A DNA stretch of 64,000 bases from Aquanectria penicillioides (Eukaryota; Ascomycota; Sordariomycetes; Hypocreales; Nectriaceae). A program made the translations under genes and the position numbers. The notes under the pieces were generated by a model that was given only the letters and a program-made list of their open reading frames with translations, had not been told where the DNA came from and did no database searches. The stretch is taken from assembly GCA_003415625.1 (NCBI GenBank), contig PYIU01000007.1, positions 2,232,001 to 2,296,000 of the forward strand, given 5' to 3'. Position 1 is the stretch's first letter; the number at the start of each line of letters is the position of its first letter. Positions 50,500 to 64,000 of the stretch are shown piece after piece.

Positions 50500-53400
50500 A
50501 ACTACTCTTTATATTTTTATATTAATTTATATTAAAGGCTATTATAATAATAGTAATAAATCTACTATATTATTAATATAGCTATAAAAAGAATAAATTT
50601 CTTAATACTTTAGGCTTAAAGCTAGCCCTAAAATTAAATAAATTATTTATTAAGGTATATATTTAATAAAGGGATTTTAAGCTTACTTTTTAGCAGTTTA
50701 ATTAAAGTAGCTTTATAGCCTCCCCTAATAGTATAAAGAGCTTAAATCTATTTAATTAATAAAGCTTTAGCAATCCCTTTTAAATTGCTATCCCTTTTTA
50801 TTAAAAATAATATATACTAGCACTATAGGCAATTATAAATTTAATTATATATATATATATATTATATAGGCAGCCTTAAGGTTTACTTTTTATATACTTG
50901 CTATAAAGGCAGTAAGGGCCTGCTTTTAGCACTTAAGTTTTCCTTTAAGCTTAAAGATATATAGGCTTTAAAGCAGTTTTTTATATAGCTATAATTTAAA
51001 AAAATAGTATAATTTTTATAATTAAATTATATTATAAATAAAAGTTAATTAAACTTAATACTTTTAGTATTAATAAAAAAAATAAAAAAGCTAGGCTTTA
51101 ATAAGTTTAAAAGTTATACTATTAATAAAGGCTTAAAATATATATACTATTTATATAGTTTTAAGTTAGGCTTAAGTCTTTATTATATCTCTTTTAAATA
51201 TAAGTATATTTATATTATTAATAAATTTAATTATTATAATTTTAAGGACTTTATTAAATGCTATATAAAGCCTTAATATAAATAGAATAAAGAGAATAAA
51301 AAAGAATAGCAATCTTTATAGGACTTTAGCTTTAATACTATAAGGTTTAAAGAACTTATTATTAAATTAAAAGTGCATTAAATGCTTAAATAAATAGCTA
51401 AAAAGCTAAACTAATAACTATTATAAATAGCTTTAATTATAAAAAGTAATAATAAGCCTTTTATAGTTAATTAAATTAAAGGCTACAGTAAAGTTTAATT
51501 AAAAGAGCAATATTATCTTACTATAGGCCTATACTATATATATTGCTTTTACTATAACTATAAGAGCAAGCTTAATAAACCTTTAAGGTCTATTCTCTAT
51601 TTAATTATTAAAGAGTATATTTAGGTTTTTAGCTATTATTACTATTTATTAAGCTATTATTAATTTTATTACTTTATTAATAATACTAAAAAAGAAAATA
51701 GATCTTTATTTAAATACTATATATTTTTAAACTATTATTTTATTTAATTTAAAAATAATAATAATAATTATATAATAAAAGCAATATAAAAAATGCTTAA
51801 ATATAATACTTATATTAATAATAGTAATAAAGGCTTTTAAAAAAGGCTTATTATATACTTTAAGGAAGCTAATAGAAAATCTATTGCTATTAAAAGCTTT
51901 TTATAATTAGATTTTAAAGAGTAAGTATATTAATTTATAGAGTTTAATGCAGTTTTATATTAAGTCCTTAATATTCTATAGTATTTAGTCTATACCTATA
52001 AATTATATTATAAGGTCTATTATAATAGATTTAATATTTTAATTATTTACTTAAGGTTTAAGGAAAAAGCATTTTATTAATATAATTGCCTTTTTAATAT
52101 AGCTTATAGCTAGAAAATCTTGCCTAAAGCAATTAAGGGAAAGAAGCTATAGTAAGGCTAAAGCAATATTACTTTAAAGTTATATTTATTTCTTTAAGTT
52201 CTAAAGTTTCTTTTAGCTATTTATACCTTTTTCTATTTTAGCTTTAAATAAAGTATTGCATTAAGCTATTTGTTTAGCTTTAGCTATATAAGCCTTTTGC
52301 TTATTATTTACTTTTTATAGTTTTAGCTAATTAACTATTATACTATTATATTATATATATTTTTATATTTATTTAAATTAATAAATAGCCTTTATAATAG
52401 ATTAATTCTATTAATTATTATAGTTAGGCCTAAATTGCTTTTATATTAAAGTAATATATTAAGTAATTTAATATAGTCCTTAAATTAGCTATTTAAATGC
52501 CTATTTTAATTATTATATAAAGGTTATTTTACTAAAAGTCTAATAAAAAGTAATTTATACTTTAAGTTTAGCCTTTTTAAGGTTTATTATATATTAATTA
52601 AATACTATAGGCTAAAGGTTTAATAAAAAAAAAGGTAGTATATCTATAAAAGGCCTAATATATATTTACTATAAAATATAATTAAAGCTATTTAAGTTAT
52701 AATTAAGGCTTAAATAAATAATATAGTTATTCTTTAAGGCTTAAATTAAATTAAAAGTATTATTTTTAATATTACTTACTTTTTAAATTATTATTCTATA
52801 AAGGGTTATTAAAGCTATATTTAGCTATTATATCTTTATTAAAAAGATTAAGCTATATAAAGTAGTTTTATTATAGCAGTTTTAAATTAAATAGTATAGA
52901 TTAAAGTCTTTAACTATAATTATTTAAAGGGCTAAAGTAAGGCTAGCTAAAGTATATATTGCTTTTAAGTTTCTCTTGCCTTTTAAGGGATTATATACTA
53001 TAATTATTTTTATATAGCAATAATTAAAATTAATATTAGCTTAATCTTCTTTAGCCTAATAGATTTAAGTTTTTAATCTATATTATTTATATATATAAAA
53101 AGCTATATAGCTTAAGTAATAAATTATAGTATAGTTTAATTTTCTAAAGTTTATTAAAGTATTAGTCCTTTAGTTTTTAGCTAGTTTTAAAAGTACAATT
53201 ATATTATATTTATTATAAGTATATAGCATTTAATAGATTAATTTAAGGCAGTAATATATATTTTAAAATAAAATCTATATTAATTAAATATAAATAAAGG
53301 AATTAATTTAATAGATAATAGCAATAAAGTATAAGCACTAAAAAAAAAAAGCACTAAATAAAATATAGTATTATTTATTTATAGAGCCTAAAGGTTAACT

Positions 53401-53700
53401 AACTCTTTTAGTAAAGAGAAAAGCTATAAAAAGAGAGTTTTTAAAGAAGCTATTTTATTATATATAGGGGATATTTTACTATATTAAGGTGCATTCTTTA
53501 TATTTTATTAATTATCTATAATATTCTTTTTTTATATAGATTTAATGCTTTTTTACTATAAAATAAATATAGCTTTAAGCTAAATAGTCTTTATAGTATA
53601 AAATATAGCAATAAGGGATTTCTCCCTTTTTAATAAAGCAATTATTATATATTAAGCTATTGTATTAGCTATAGATTAAAGTAAATTAATAGTTTCTTGC
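50500..53700 (-). pseudogene. LINE ORF2 remnant, copy F
   Basis: Minus-strand endonuclease/RT remnant colinear with copies A, B and C. The FADD region lies at about 51200-51230. Sense stops are RIP-type TAA and TAG. Limits are approximate. Confidence 0.68.
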
Positions 53701-54842
53701 AATATAGCTATACTTATAGTATTAAAAGCATTAAATAAATTTTAATCCTTTATTAAAGGATTTATAATTATAGAATTTAATATTAAAAAATAGCCTATTA
53801 TTATATAGGCTATTAGCTTTTTAATTAATAAAATATAAAGAATTAAATTTATTTTTATTGCAATACTATTTTAGGCTTAAATAGGCTTTACTTTATTAAC
53901 TCTTAAGATATTAATATTATTAATAGTTTTAATAAATTTATTTATATTATTAAAAATAGATTTAATTTAAATTCTTTTTACTAAAATAATAAAGATTAAA
54001 AAAGCTAAAAGGGTATTATTTTTAAATATAATAGCTATTTATCTATCTTTATAAAAGGCTTTAGCCTATTTTAAAGTAAAAAAGGTAAAAACTATATTTC
54101 TATTAAAGAGATAGTATACTATAACTATATAGAAATTGCTATAGGCTTAGTTTACTGCTTATATAGTTTCTATTAAAGTATAGTTTTTAATATCCTTAAG
54201 AGTATCTTTAATGCAAATAGTAACTTTATACTTAATATAGCTATATATTATATACTTATTAATTTTAGTATTTATAAATATAAAGCTATATAAAAAAACT
54301 AATATATAAAACTATTATATTAGCTAAAAAGAAAAAGAGCTTAAATTAGCTAAAGTAGCTATTATTACTATAATAATAGCAATTATTATAGCAATAGTAA
54401 TTTTATTAATAAGTCTTTCTTTAGGGATTATATTAGTTTTAAAGGGAGGGCAAAAGTGCATTTTATATATATTAATATAGATTTAAAATACCTTTTAAAC
54501 TACTTTAAGGAAGTAAGATAAAACAATCTTAATAATAGCTTTATAGGCTTCTTTATCTTTATTAATTATAAGGCTTCTATTAGCTTTTATTACTTTATTT
54601 ATTTTAAGTATACTATTATATTAGCTAGCAGTAAAAAAGGAGTTATATTAGCTATTTTTAATGCTATATCTTTTTGAATTAATAACTATTAAAAGGGCTA
54701 TAGCATTAGCACTATACTTTTAATGCACTATTATATTTAGGGGTAGTCTAATATAAGGAATTGATTAATTGTAGTTTTAAATATTTTAAAGGTAGTTTAA
54801 AATAGCTATAAGCAGTTATAAGTCTAAGGGTAGAGTTAATAA

Positions 54843-54859
54843 AAATATTAATTATTATT
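54843..54859. repeat. Target-site duplication of LINE copy F, right
   Basis: AAATATTAATTATTATT, identical to 48225-48241, just beyond the 5' end of copy F. Confidence 0.88.
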
Positions 54860-57800
54860 ATACTTCTTTATTCTTTTAGTTATACCTTAAGGAATAAAAG
54901 GTTTTTAGTAATGCTATAGGGCATATGTTTTTTATAGGTGCTTAGTTGCTTATATACTATAGTAGTAGCGGCTTAAGGTCAGCCTTTTTCTTTCTACTGC
55001 CCAATTAGGAAATTTTGCTCTTTTTATATTATATAATACTTATATAACTTTATATAATAGTATTATATAATCTAAAGTTTTAAATATATAAATATATACC
55101 TTATATATAATTAAAGGGAATAATTATATATCTATTATATATAATATATATAGCAATATAAATAATATTACTTAAGCTATTAAAAAAGTATATAAAAAAA
55201 GCCTCCCTTAAAGAAAGGGATTAGCCTAAACCTTTAATTAATATAATTATTAAAAATTAATTTACTCTTTAATTAATAGAACTTACTATAATTAAATATA
55301 TATATTTATATTAAATAATATATATATATATATAAAAGGTAAAGGTAAAGATATATATATATATCTATATATTTTAGGACTTTATATTAATTGTATTTTT
55401 ATTAATAGCATTTTTATTAATAGTATTATATATATATATATATATTACTTTTTTATTTATATACTTATATATATTTTCTTTTATTTATTTATTATATATT
55501 ATATATATATATATATTTATATTATATATTAAATATTAAAAAGAAGCTTTTATACTCTTTTTATAGTAATATTATAAAGCCCTTTTAGTTTAATCTTTAC
55601 TATAATTATTTTAAATAAAATAGTATTACTAATTATATTTTTATTTTAAACCTTTAAAATAAGCCTAATGCTATTAAGTATATAGCACTGCAATAGCTAT
55701 ATATAAAGGCTATATAGATTGTATACACTTAAGATATTATATCTATTTACTATTACTATTTATATACCTTATAGATTAAGGCTAATATAATTTAAACTAT
55801 AACTTTATACCTTATAATTTATATAGATAAATGCTAGTATATATAGCAACTTATAGTAAGTAATATTATACTATTGCTATAGCTATTTTTTAGCTTCTTT
55901 ATTGCTATATAGTATAGTTATAAAGATAGGCATTAATAAGACTATACTTTAGGGTATATATTTAAACTTAAAGTTATTTATAGTTTTATTAATAAGCAAT
56001 AGCTCTATAGAAAGCCTAAAGTATATAATAAGGCTTTTAAAGATATAATAGCTAAAGTATATTAAGTTTAATATAGCATTAATTGCCTTATAGCTAGCTC
56101 TATTAATTACCTTAAGGCTTTAATAAATATTTTATATTATAACTATTAATATATTAAATATAAAAATAAAAATAATAAGTATAGTAATATTACTATTATT
56201 ATTAACCTTTATTATAAATAAGGCCTTTTTTTTATTAAGGCTATTATTCTTTTATAAATACTTTAATAAAAATACCTATATAAAGTGCTAATAATTTTTA
56301 TTAAATATAAGGCATCCCTTAAAGTTAAGGCATTAATAATTTTAGTTTAAAGGTATAACTATTATAATGCCTATTTCTTATAGTATTAACTAGCCTTTAT
56401 AAAAGTATTGCTAATTTAAAAGATTAATATTTATTTAATTTTAAATGCTATAATAAATATATAAAAGTAAGGCTTATAGCTTAGTATTCTTTATTAAATA
56501 AATCTATTTATTAAGTATAATAATAGTTATAAACTTTAATTATAGTAAATAGACTTTATTTTAAATATAATATTATTTATTTTAATTTATATATTATTTA
56601 ATTAAAAAAGCTAAAAGAATAATAGATTTATTTTAAATTAAATAAAATTAATAAAAGTTATTAAAAAGGAAAATAATTAATATATTGCTAAAATTAGCTT
56701 TATTACTATATAGCTACTTAAAGTAATAATTAATTTAAATTAAAATTAAGAACTTAAGTATATTAATCTTATTAATAATAAGGGCTTATTTATTATATTA
56801 ATATATTAGCTTTTTACTATTTATAATATATAAGCTTGCATTAAATCTATTTAAATTAGCTTTATTTATATTAAATATTACTTTATTAATACTATAGATT
56901 AAGTAAATAATAATACTATTAATTTAAATAATAGTAGTATTAAATATTGCTATTAATAAAAGCTAATAGCTAATATCCTTTCTTTTAAATAATATAAAAA
57001 GTATATTAATTACTTAAAACTTATTTATATTGCCCTTACTGCCTAAAAATATATATAGCTATATATTATTTTTACTTTTAAGCTTACTTTTAGGCTACTT
57101 AAGGCAATTAAAGTATTAATATATAAAAAGTAAGGCTATATACTATTGCTTATTAAATATATAGCTTACTATAAGGTTATAGCTAGCCTATATAAAAGTT
57201 ATAAAAGGCTTAAATATAATATTAGTATTAGGCCCTTAAGTGGCTTTTTTTATATTTACTTAATTAACTATTAATAGCTTTTTATTAAATTTAATTAAAA
57301 TATTAGCAATAGCTATATTTAGTTTTAAGGTAATTTCTATAATAGAGTTTATATTTAAGTTAATCCCTTAAATTTATTGCTTAATCTCTTTAAATGCATT
57401 GCATTAAATAGACTTAATTGCTTATAGCTTAATAGCATTAAGCAGCTTTATACTAATAATATTTAAACTATTGCTTTTAGTAATAATTGCCTTTATAAAA
57501 AAGGCATTATTAACCTTTATATTATTAATAAAGGCCTTTATTATTTTAAATTAAAATTTATTTAGCTATTAAAGGGCTATTAAAATATTAAAGAATTTAA
57601 CTATTAATTAATTAAAGTCTATTATAGCCCTTAAAGTATCCTTAAGCTATACTATATTATTTAATTAATTAAATTAATATTAATTAATTAATTTTACTAT
57701 AAAAAAGTAGCAATTAGGCTTAGCTTTATTTTTATTTTTATTAATATTAGTATTAGCCCTATTAAGTTTATTGCCTTTATATATTGCCTATTGCTTTATA

Positions 57801-60141
57801 TCTTTTTATATATTTTTTATTAATTTTTTTAATATTTAAATATTGCCTGCAATAAAGCTAAAGCATTTATTTAAAGCTACTTAATATTTATATTAAGTTA
57901 CTATAATATTCTTTTTATTGCTATTATTTAAGAAATCTTTCTATAAAATAAAAAGCCTAAAATATTAAACTAAAGCCTTAAGCTTAGCTATTAATTGCTT
58001 AAATTAATTACTTAAACTTTCCTTCTTTTATATCTATATATATAATAAGGTCTATTTAATATTAATACTTATTTATCTTTAAAAGTAGCCCTTCTTTTTA
58101 TTTTTATAGTTAAAGTCTATATTTATATAGCTATTTAAATAAAATATAATAAGCTTTATAAAAGGGTATAGTATTTAAATTTAATTAATATTATTAGTTT
58201 AATTAGCCTTAAATAATATATAGTACCTTTATTTAAATAAAGAGCCCCTTTAAATATAAATAATAGTAAGGTAATTATAAAAGTATAGGTTTTAAAGCAT
58301 AAAGCCTTAATGCAAATATATATTAAAACCTAATAGCTTTTTATTTATAATAGCTATTAAAATAGGCTTAAATTTAAATTAAGTATTTACCTTTATAGTT
58401 AATATACTATTAATTATATATAAGTAAGCCTATTACTAAAATAACCTTTAATATAGTACTATTATATTAATAAATAACTATTTATTTATATTAATATACT
58501 CTTTAAGATACTATAAGAGACTAATAATAACCTTAATATATAAAAAGGGCTGCTTTATAAAAATGCAATTTATAATCTTAAGTAAAAACTAATAGCTTTT
58601 ATTTACTTTAGCTATAGTTTTATTACTTAAAACTTAAGTATTAATAAAAGTAATAATAATAATAATAATAAAAGAAAAAGTAAAAGCTAAAGCTAAAATA
58701 GAAGTAGCAATAAAGTATAATTATAACTATAAAAAGAGCTATATTATAGCTATAGCTTGCTTTTATAATAGATTCTCTACTTTATTTATATAGTTTATTA
58801 AATAGTATATAAAGGCTAATATATAAGTTTATATATTAATAAATAAAATATTATAATTATATTATAGGCTAATTGCTAATACTTTATTCTATTAATTAAT
58901 AAATAAATATTACTATATTAGCTATAAAATGCTATTAATATTAAAAAAGGTCTTAAGCATAAAGTTTTATAGTGCCTTAAAATAATACTTCTTTTTCTCT
59001 TTATATTATTTTATTAATAATATATAAAGTAAATACTTTAAATATAAATATATATATCTATAGTATTGCATTCTATATACTATAAAGTTAGCCTTTTTTT
59101 TAAATATAATAAAGAGCTAAATAGATAATACTATTAAATAATTAATATTATTAGCTATAAATATTTAATTAAAGTTATTAAATACTTTATTTTTATTAAG
59201 ATTTTATATATATTAAATATTAATTTAATTTAATTTATTAATTAAAACCTTAAATTAAATTAATCTTTTAGGCTAAAACTACTATATACTTTAGTAAAAA
59301 TACTATTTATATATTATATAACCTTATAGCAAAATATTATAGTAGTATTATTTTCTATTTTAAAATCTTTAGTAATTAAAGAGATTAAGCTAAAATTACT
59401 TTATAATTATAATAAAGAATAAATATATAAAGTATTATATTTATTTATTTTTATAATATTATAATACTATTTAATATAGCTAAAGATTAAATCTTAATTA
59501 ATCTTTATATAGTACTTAAAAAATAAAAAGATTTTTTAATAAAAAAAGAGCATTAAGCTTATTAAATTAAAGATTATAAGCTTAATTCTATTATAATTAT
59601 TACTATTTAAACTTAATAAAACCTTTTTTGCTTTTTTAAGATAATACTTATTATATATAGCTAAATACAATTTAATAAAGCTAATAATATTAAAAGAGTT
59701 TAATATTAATTAAACTATTAATATATCTTTATAAATAATATTAAATTATAGCTCTTTTTATATATATAGCTATACCTTTTTAAATATAGGCTATTAATAC
59801 CTATAAATAAATAAACTATATAAAAGTTTATTAATCTTTTTATTATTAATTTTACTATTTCTTTTTAGCTTTATATTAGCTTAAATAAGGCATTTAAATA
59901 TTAAAGACTATATAATTGCTTTAATTTTAGAAAAATTAAATTGCTTAATACTTACTATATTTATATTGCAATTATAAAATTATATTAAAATATTAAAGAT
60001 AAAGAAAGTAAAGGTATAATAGCTTTTAAACTAGCTGCTATAATGCCTAATTATTACTTTAGTCTATACTTTTAATATTATATTTTAGAAATTAATAAAG
60101 CTAAAGCTATTATTTACTTATACTTATTTATATTTAATAAT

Positions 60142-60174
60142 AGCGCTAGCGCTAGTACTAGCACTAGCGCTAGC
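60142..60174. repeat. (AGCGCT)n hexanucleotide repeat
   Basis: Five hexamers read AGCGCT, AGCGCT, AGTACT, AGCACT, AGCGCT, then AGC. Each AGCGCT is a palindrome. In one frame it encodes Ser-Ala/Ser-Thr repeats. Its GC content stands out because the word contains no CpA and so is poor RIP substrate. Confidence 0.85.
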
Positions 60175-60659
60175 TATACTGCCTTAAGTATTATTAATCT
60201 TATTACTATTACCTTTACTATTGCTATTATTATTGCTATTGCTTTAGCTTTAGTCTTTAACCTTTTCTTTTATATTATTAACTATTTAATATATAGCTGC
60301 CTCTTTAATACAGTAAGGACCTTTAATGCCTTAAGGAAAGAGAGTTAAAAATACTTTAGGAAATTATAATAGATTATTTAAGTTAATATACCTTTAATTA
60401 TAGTTAAAATAAATATAAAAGCTATTAAAGCCTTTATAGATTTATATATTTATATTGCTTATTTTAAACTTTATTAACTTTAATGCTATTAAATTAATAT
60501 ACTTTATAATAATATTAATAGTAAATTATAACTTTTTAATATTTATAACTTTAGGTATAGTATTTAATAAAAATATATTAAAAAATAATATTTTATTAAT
60601 ATAAGTATTAAGCTTTATTGCTTTAAAATTATTTTAGTTTAGTTTATTAAAGCTATTTT

Positions 60660-60738
60660 TCTTTACTATTTTATCTTTTTTTTCTTTTTTTTTCTTTTTT
60701 ATTACTATTATTATTACTATTATTACTATTATTTAACT
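60660..60738. repeat. Polypyrimidine tract and (ATT)n/(ACT ATT)n
   Basis: About 40 bp of T-rich polypyrimidine (TTTTTTTCTTTTTTTTTC) followed by ATTACTATTATT units. It is a simple repeat with no element match. Confidence 0.7.
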
Positions 60739-63700
60739 TTAGAAAAATATACTATTTTTTAGTTTATAATTTAAATATAAGATTATTAATATAAAAACTA
60801 AAATTATTTAATAAGCTATATTTACTTAAAGGAATAATATATATAGTTTATACTTTCTTCTATATTAATAGCTTTTATTACTTTATATATTTATATAAAA
60901 GCCTTAAAATACTATAAGGTATATCTTTTTAATTATTTAATTTAGCCTAATTAATTTAAATCTTAAAATAAAGTAAATTATTAAGAATTAGCTACTATAA
61001 AGCCCTTTTTACTACTTACTGCTATATTAATATTATTTTAAATAGATCTTAAGGCATTACCTTCTTTAATTTATATTAAAAGATATAAATATCCTTAAGT
61101 ATCTTTACTAAAGGATAAAATAAGATTTTAGTAATTATATTTTATATATTATTTAAAAAAATATAAATATAGCCCTATATATAATAAATATAAGCGCTTT
61201 ACTTTAGTTTATTAAAAATATTAATCTATATAATAAAACTAAATAAAGAGCTAATAGCAATAAGCTTTTTCTTTATTAATATTAAGTTATTAAAAACTTT
61301 AAAAAAGAAATACTTATATTAAAGCTATTTATAAAGATAATTATAATAGCTTAGCCTCTTTTTATTAATCTTAATAGTATACTTTATATAGAGCTTTATA
61401 TTATAACTAAAAATAAAGCAATTTTTATATAGTTATATACTTTTAAATACTTTATTAAAAGGAAAGTTAAATTAATTCTTTTATTTAATTAATTATAGCT
61501 TTTATTTATTATATTTTTAATAGTATAAAAATATATTTTAATAAAAAGAGTATTTATATTATAAAAAGCATTATAAAAAGAGATTATATTTATAATTTAT
61601 TACTTAAATAATATAATATTATATTACTTTTAATTATTAAAAAGCCTTTTTTTTAATAAACTATTCTTTTAAATAGCTAATTGCTTTATATAATTTCTTA
61701 TACTATTTTATAATAATAGACTTTTATTAACTAAAAGTATAGCTATATTTATTTTTTATATTCCTTTTTTTTTTAAATCTATAAATATTGCTTATACTTT
61801 AGCTATATTATACTTAATATTATATTTATAGAATAATAAGCTATTACTTTACTTTATATTTACTTTATTATAATAGAACTTTTATAAAGTAAAGGTATAT
61901 TTAGCCTTAATAGATTTAATATAGCTTAATGTAATATTAGCTTTAATATTTTTAATATCTTTATTAATATCTTTAATACTTTTAGTATTTTTAGTATATT
62001 TAGTAAAACTATATAATTTAAGTATTTAAACTAATTTAAAATCTATTATTATATAGATTAAGGCATTTACTATATAGCTAAATTAAAATTTAATATTAAT
62101 AATATTAATAGCTTTAGTAATATTAATAATACTAAATAAAATATATAATTTAAATACTTAAGTAATTTTAAGACCTACTATAAAAAAGGTTAAAAATATT
62201 AATAATTATAAACCTTTATTTAGCTATATTACTTTTATAGATTAAATTAAAAATAGTATAAAAGATAATTGCTTTAATTTTATTAAAATTAATATAATTT
62301 ATATATAATTATTAATTAAATATTAAATATATATATTTAGCCTAAATGTATTATTATAATTTTTATTGCTAAATAGCTTAAAGCAATTAGCTTAATTTAA
62401 GCTTTATAAAAGCTAAATTGCATTTTTATTAGCAATTTTATTTATTTAACTATTAATAGCTTCTTTTTACTTTATACTTAACTATTAGCTGCTTATAGCT
62501 ATAAATAATATTTAAAGCCTAAAATCTATAATTAATTAATTAATAGCCTTTTATAAAACTGCCTTCTATAAAGCTTTAATAATCTATTAATTATTACTAG
62601 TATTAATAAAGTTAATCTATAGGCTAAAATCTTTAATTAATTTATTATAGCATTATTATTATAACTCTTTAATAATAAATAGTAATTTTAAATCCTTAAG
62701 TAGTTTATTAAGACCTTAAGATATTATAAAATATAATAAAATAATAATAATTTTATAACTAAAATATAACTATTAAAAACTAATACCCCTATATATAGAT
62801 ACTTTAATACTATAAAGATAGTTATTTATCTATTAGCTACTTAAAGTATTTTTAGTAAATATACTTTATATATAGCAATATAAATAGAAATAATAAATAT
62901 TAATATATATAATTGCTTTTATATATAATCTATTTAATATTAATATATATCTTTACTTTTATAGCTTTATATACTAACTATATATATAAAAATATATAAT
63001 TTAACTATAATAAAAGGACCTTTAAAAGCTTTATACTATTATACTATAAAATATTATAAGGTATTTTTAAATAAATAAGCAAAAGCTATTAATATAGCCT
63101 TTAGCTTAACTTTAAATTAAATTTAAGCTTTATAAATATACTATAAGTATAAATACTTAATATTATATATATTATAAATAAAGATTAATAAAATAAAATA
63201 TTATAAATATAAATAAAATACCTTACTTAATATTAAGTTATTAATTATTAAAAATTGCTTATTACTTTAACTTTTTGCCTTAAAAAAGATATTTATTTTA
63301 AGATATACTATTATATAATTATATAATTTAATATAAGGCTACTATAAATATATTATATTACCTTTAATATATAAAGCCTTAATATATTTATTAACTTTAA
63401 ATAGCCTTAAAGAATATAAAGAATATACTCTTTTAAGTATTATTAATTTTAACTTTATTAATTATACTATAATCTTTTTAAAAGCCTTTTATTCTCTATA
63501 ATAATAAGGCCTATTTAATTATACTAAAGGCCTTAACTTTAATATATCTATATAGTTTATTGCTTAAATATAGTAAATGCTTACTTTTTACTTTAAAAAA
63601 TAAAACTATTAGCTTAAAGAATTAAGTATTAAAACTATTAGTATTATTAAAATTACCCTTTTATTATAGCTTATAATTATATTTTATAAATGCCTTTAAG

Positions 63701-64000
63701 CTATTAATAATTAAGAAAGAAGTTTAATAATAATCTTTTTTAGCTTAATTCTAAACCTTTATAGCTAAACTATAAAAAAAAAAGACTAAATAAAGCAATA
63801 ATAAAATATAAATAATAGAATGCATTTATATAAATTAAAATAAAAAATTATAAATATTAATAAAGCTAAAAATAAAATTAAAAAGACTTAAAGGAAGTAT
63901 AAAATTATATTAATTTAAATTTAAAAGCTTTTAATTTAATTATATACCCTTTTATACTTCCCTTAAGTCTTTAATAATAATATAAAATATAGTATTTTAG

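Larger units (their letters stand above)
48242..54842 (-). mobile_element. LINE retrotransposon copy F, full length, minus strand
   Basis: Full-length copy of 6.6 kb with a 17-bp target-site duplication (48225-48241 and 54843-54859). This gives exact limits and shows target-primed insertion. Features: 3' stem-loop 48466-48505, (AAT)n 48776-48827, ORF2 over about 50500-53700, ORF1 to its right, and the 5' end at about 54836 followed by six extra bases. In this copy the antisense frame opposite FADD has lost its ATG (ATA at 51058), so it is not open from a start. RIP is heavy throughout. Confidence 0.92.
54860..64000. other. Long AT-rich unassigned stretch at the right end
   Basis: About 9.1 kb without a known element terminus, match to the LINE family, or usable open frame. 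54895-55020 is a patch with retained GC (GTAGCGGCTTAAGGTCAGCC). 55300-55520 is rich in (AT)n. 55600-60500 keeps GC words that look formerly coding: a plus frame near 57035 reads YCPYCLKIY, and one near 60290 reads NTVRTFNALRKES. I cannot assign a family. 60500-64000 is more uniform AT-rich DNA. Confidence 0.5.

Noticed and set aside
57035..57075. Zinc-finger-like YCPYCLKIY segment, suggestive of a tyrosine-recombinase or helicase pseudogene
   Set aside because: A single CxxC word in degenerate DNA is not enough. I could not find recombinase or helicase motifs nearby.
60142..60174. Hexanucleotide array considered as a regulatory or integration site
   Set aside because: Nothing around it supports such a role. 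It is a short AGCGCT repeat that lacks CpA and therefore survives RIP.

Overview
The window looks like a gene-free heterochromatic block from a filamentous ascomycete (Pezizomycotina). Base composition is extremely AT-rich. CpA/TpG is nearly gone and TpA is in large excess, which is the signature of repeat-induced point mutation (RIP: C to T, preferentially at CpA, on both strands of duplicated DNA). I found no intact protein-coding gene, no rRNA and no recognisable tRNA. The few open frames are antisense shadows, one microsatellite, and a surviving piece of a Copia polyprotein. Species cannot be fixed from this sequence.

The main content is one non-LTR retrotransposon (LINE) family of about 6.6 kb, probably Tad1/I-like. 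It has an ORF1 with CCHC knuckles, an ORF2 with AP-endonuclease and reverse transcriptase (RT), a 3' hairpin, a variable (ATT)n and a TAAA-type tail. Copies in order: A (+, 3105-9705), B (-, 14655-21176), B2 (-, 5' fragment, 21193-22562), C (-, 25084-37313, split by a Copia element), G (+, 5' fragment, 38301-38703), D (-, 3' fragment, 43846-44853), E (+, 3' half, 44855-47870) and F (-, 48242-54842). Target-site duplications are visible for F (17 bp) and C (14 bp).

Later insertions sit inside these LINEs. A full-length Ty1/Copia element (25106-30611, two 259-bp LTRs, 5-bp duplication ATTTT) lies in the tail of copy C. A Ty3/Gypsy element on the minus strand (38704 to about 43845) abuts fragment G. 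A terminal-inverted-repeat element of about 0.8 kb (46673-47490), half of it almost free of RIP, interrupts copy E and carries a degenerate telomere-like array.

Between and beyond these lie AT-rich stretches (1-3082, 9711-14642, 22563-25069, 37328-38300, 54860-64000). They are probably older mutated elements or decayed genes that I cannot assign. Notable signals there are a 13-unit, 21-bp tandem array that would encode a heptapeptide repeat (1401-1673), a G-run next to a GC tetranucleotide repeat (37737-37829) and a few patches that escaped RIP.
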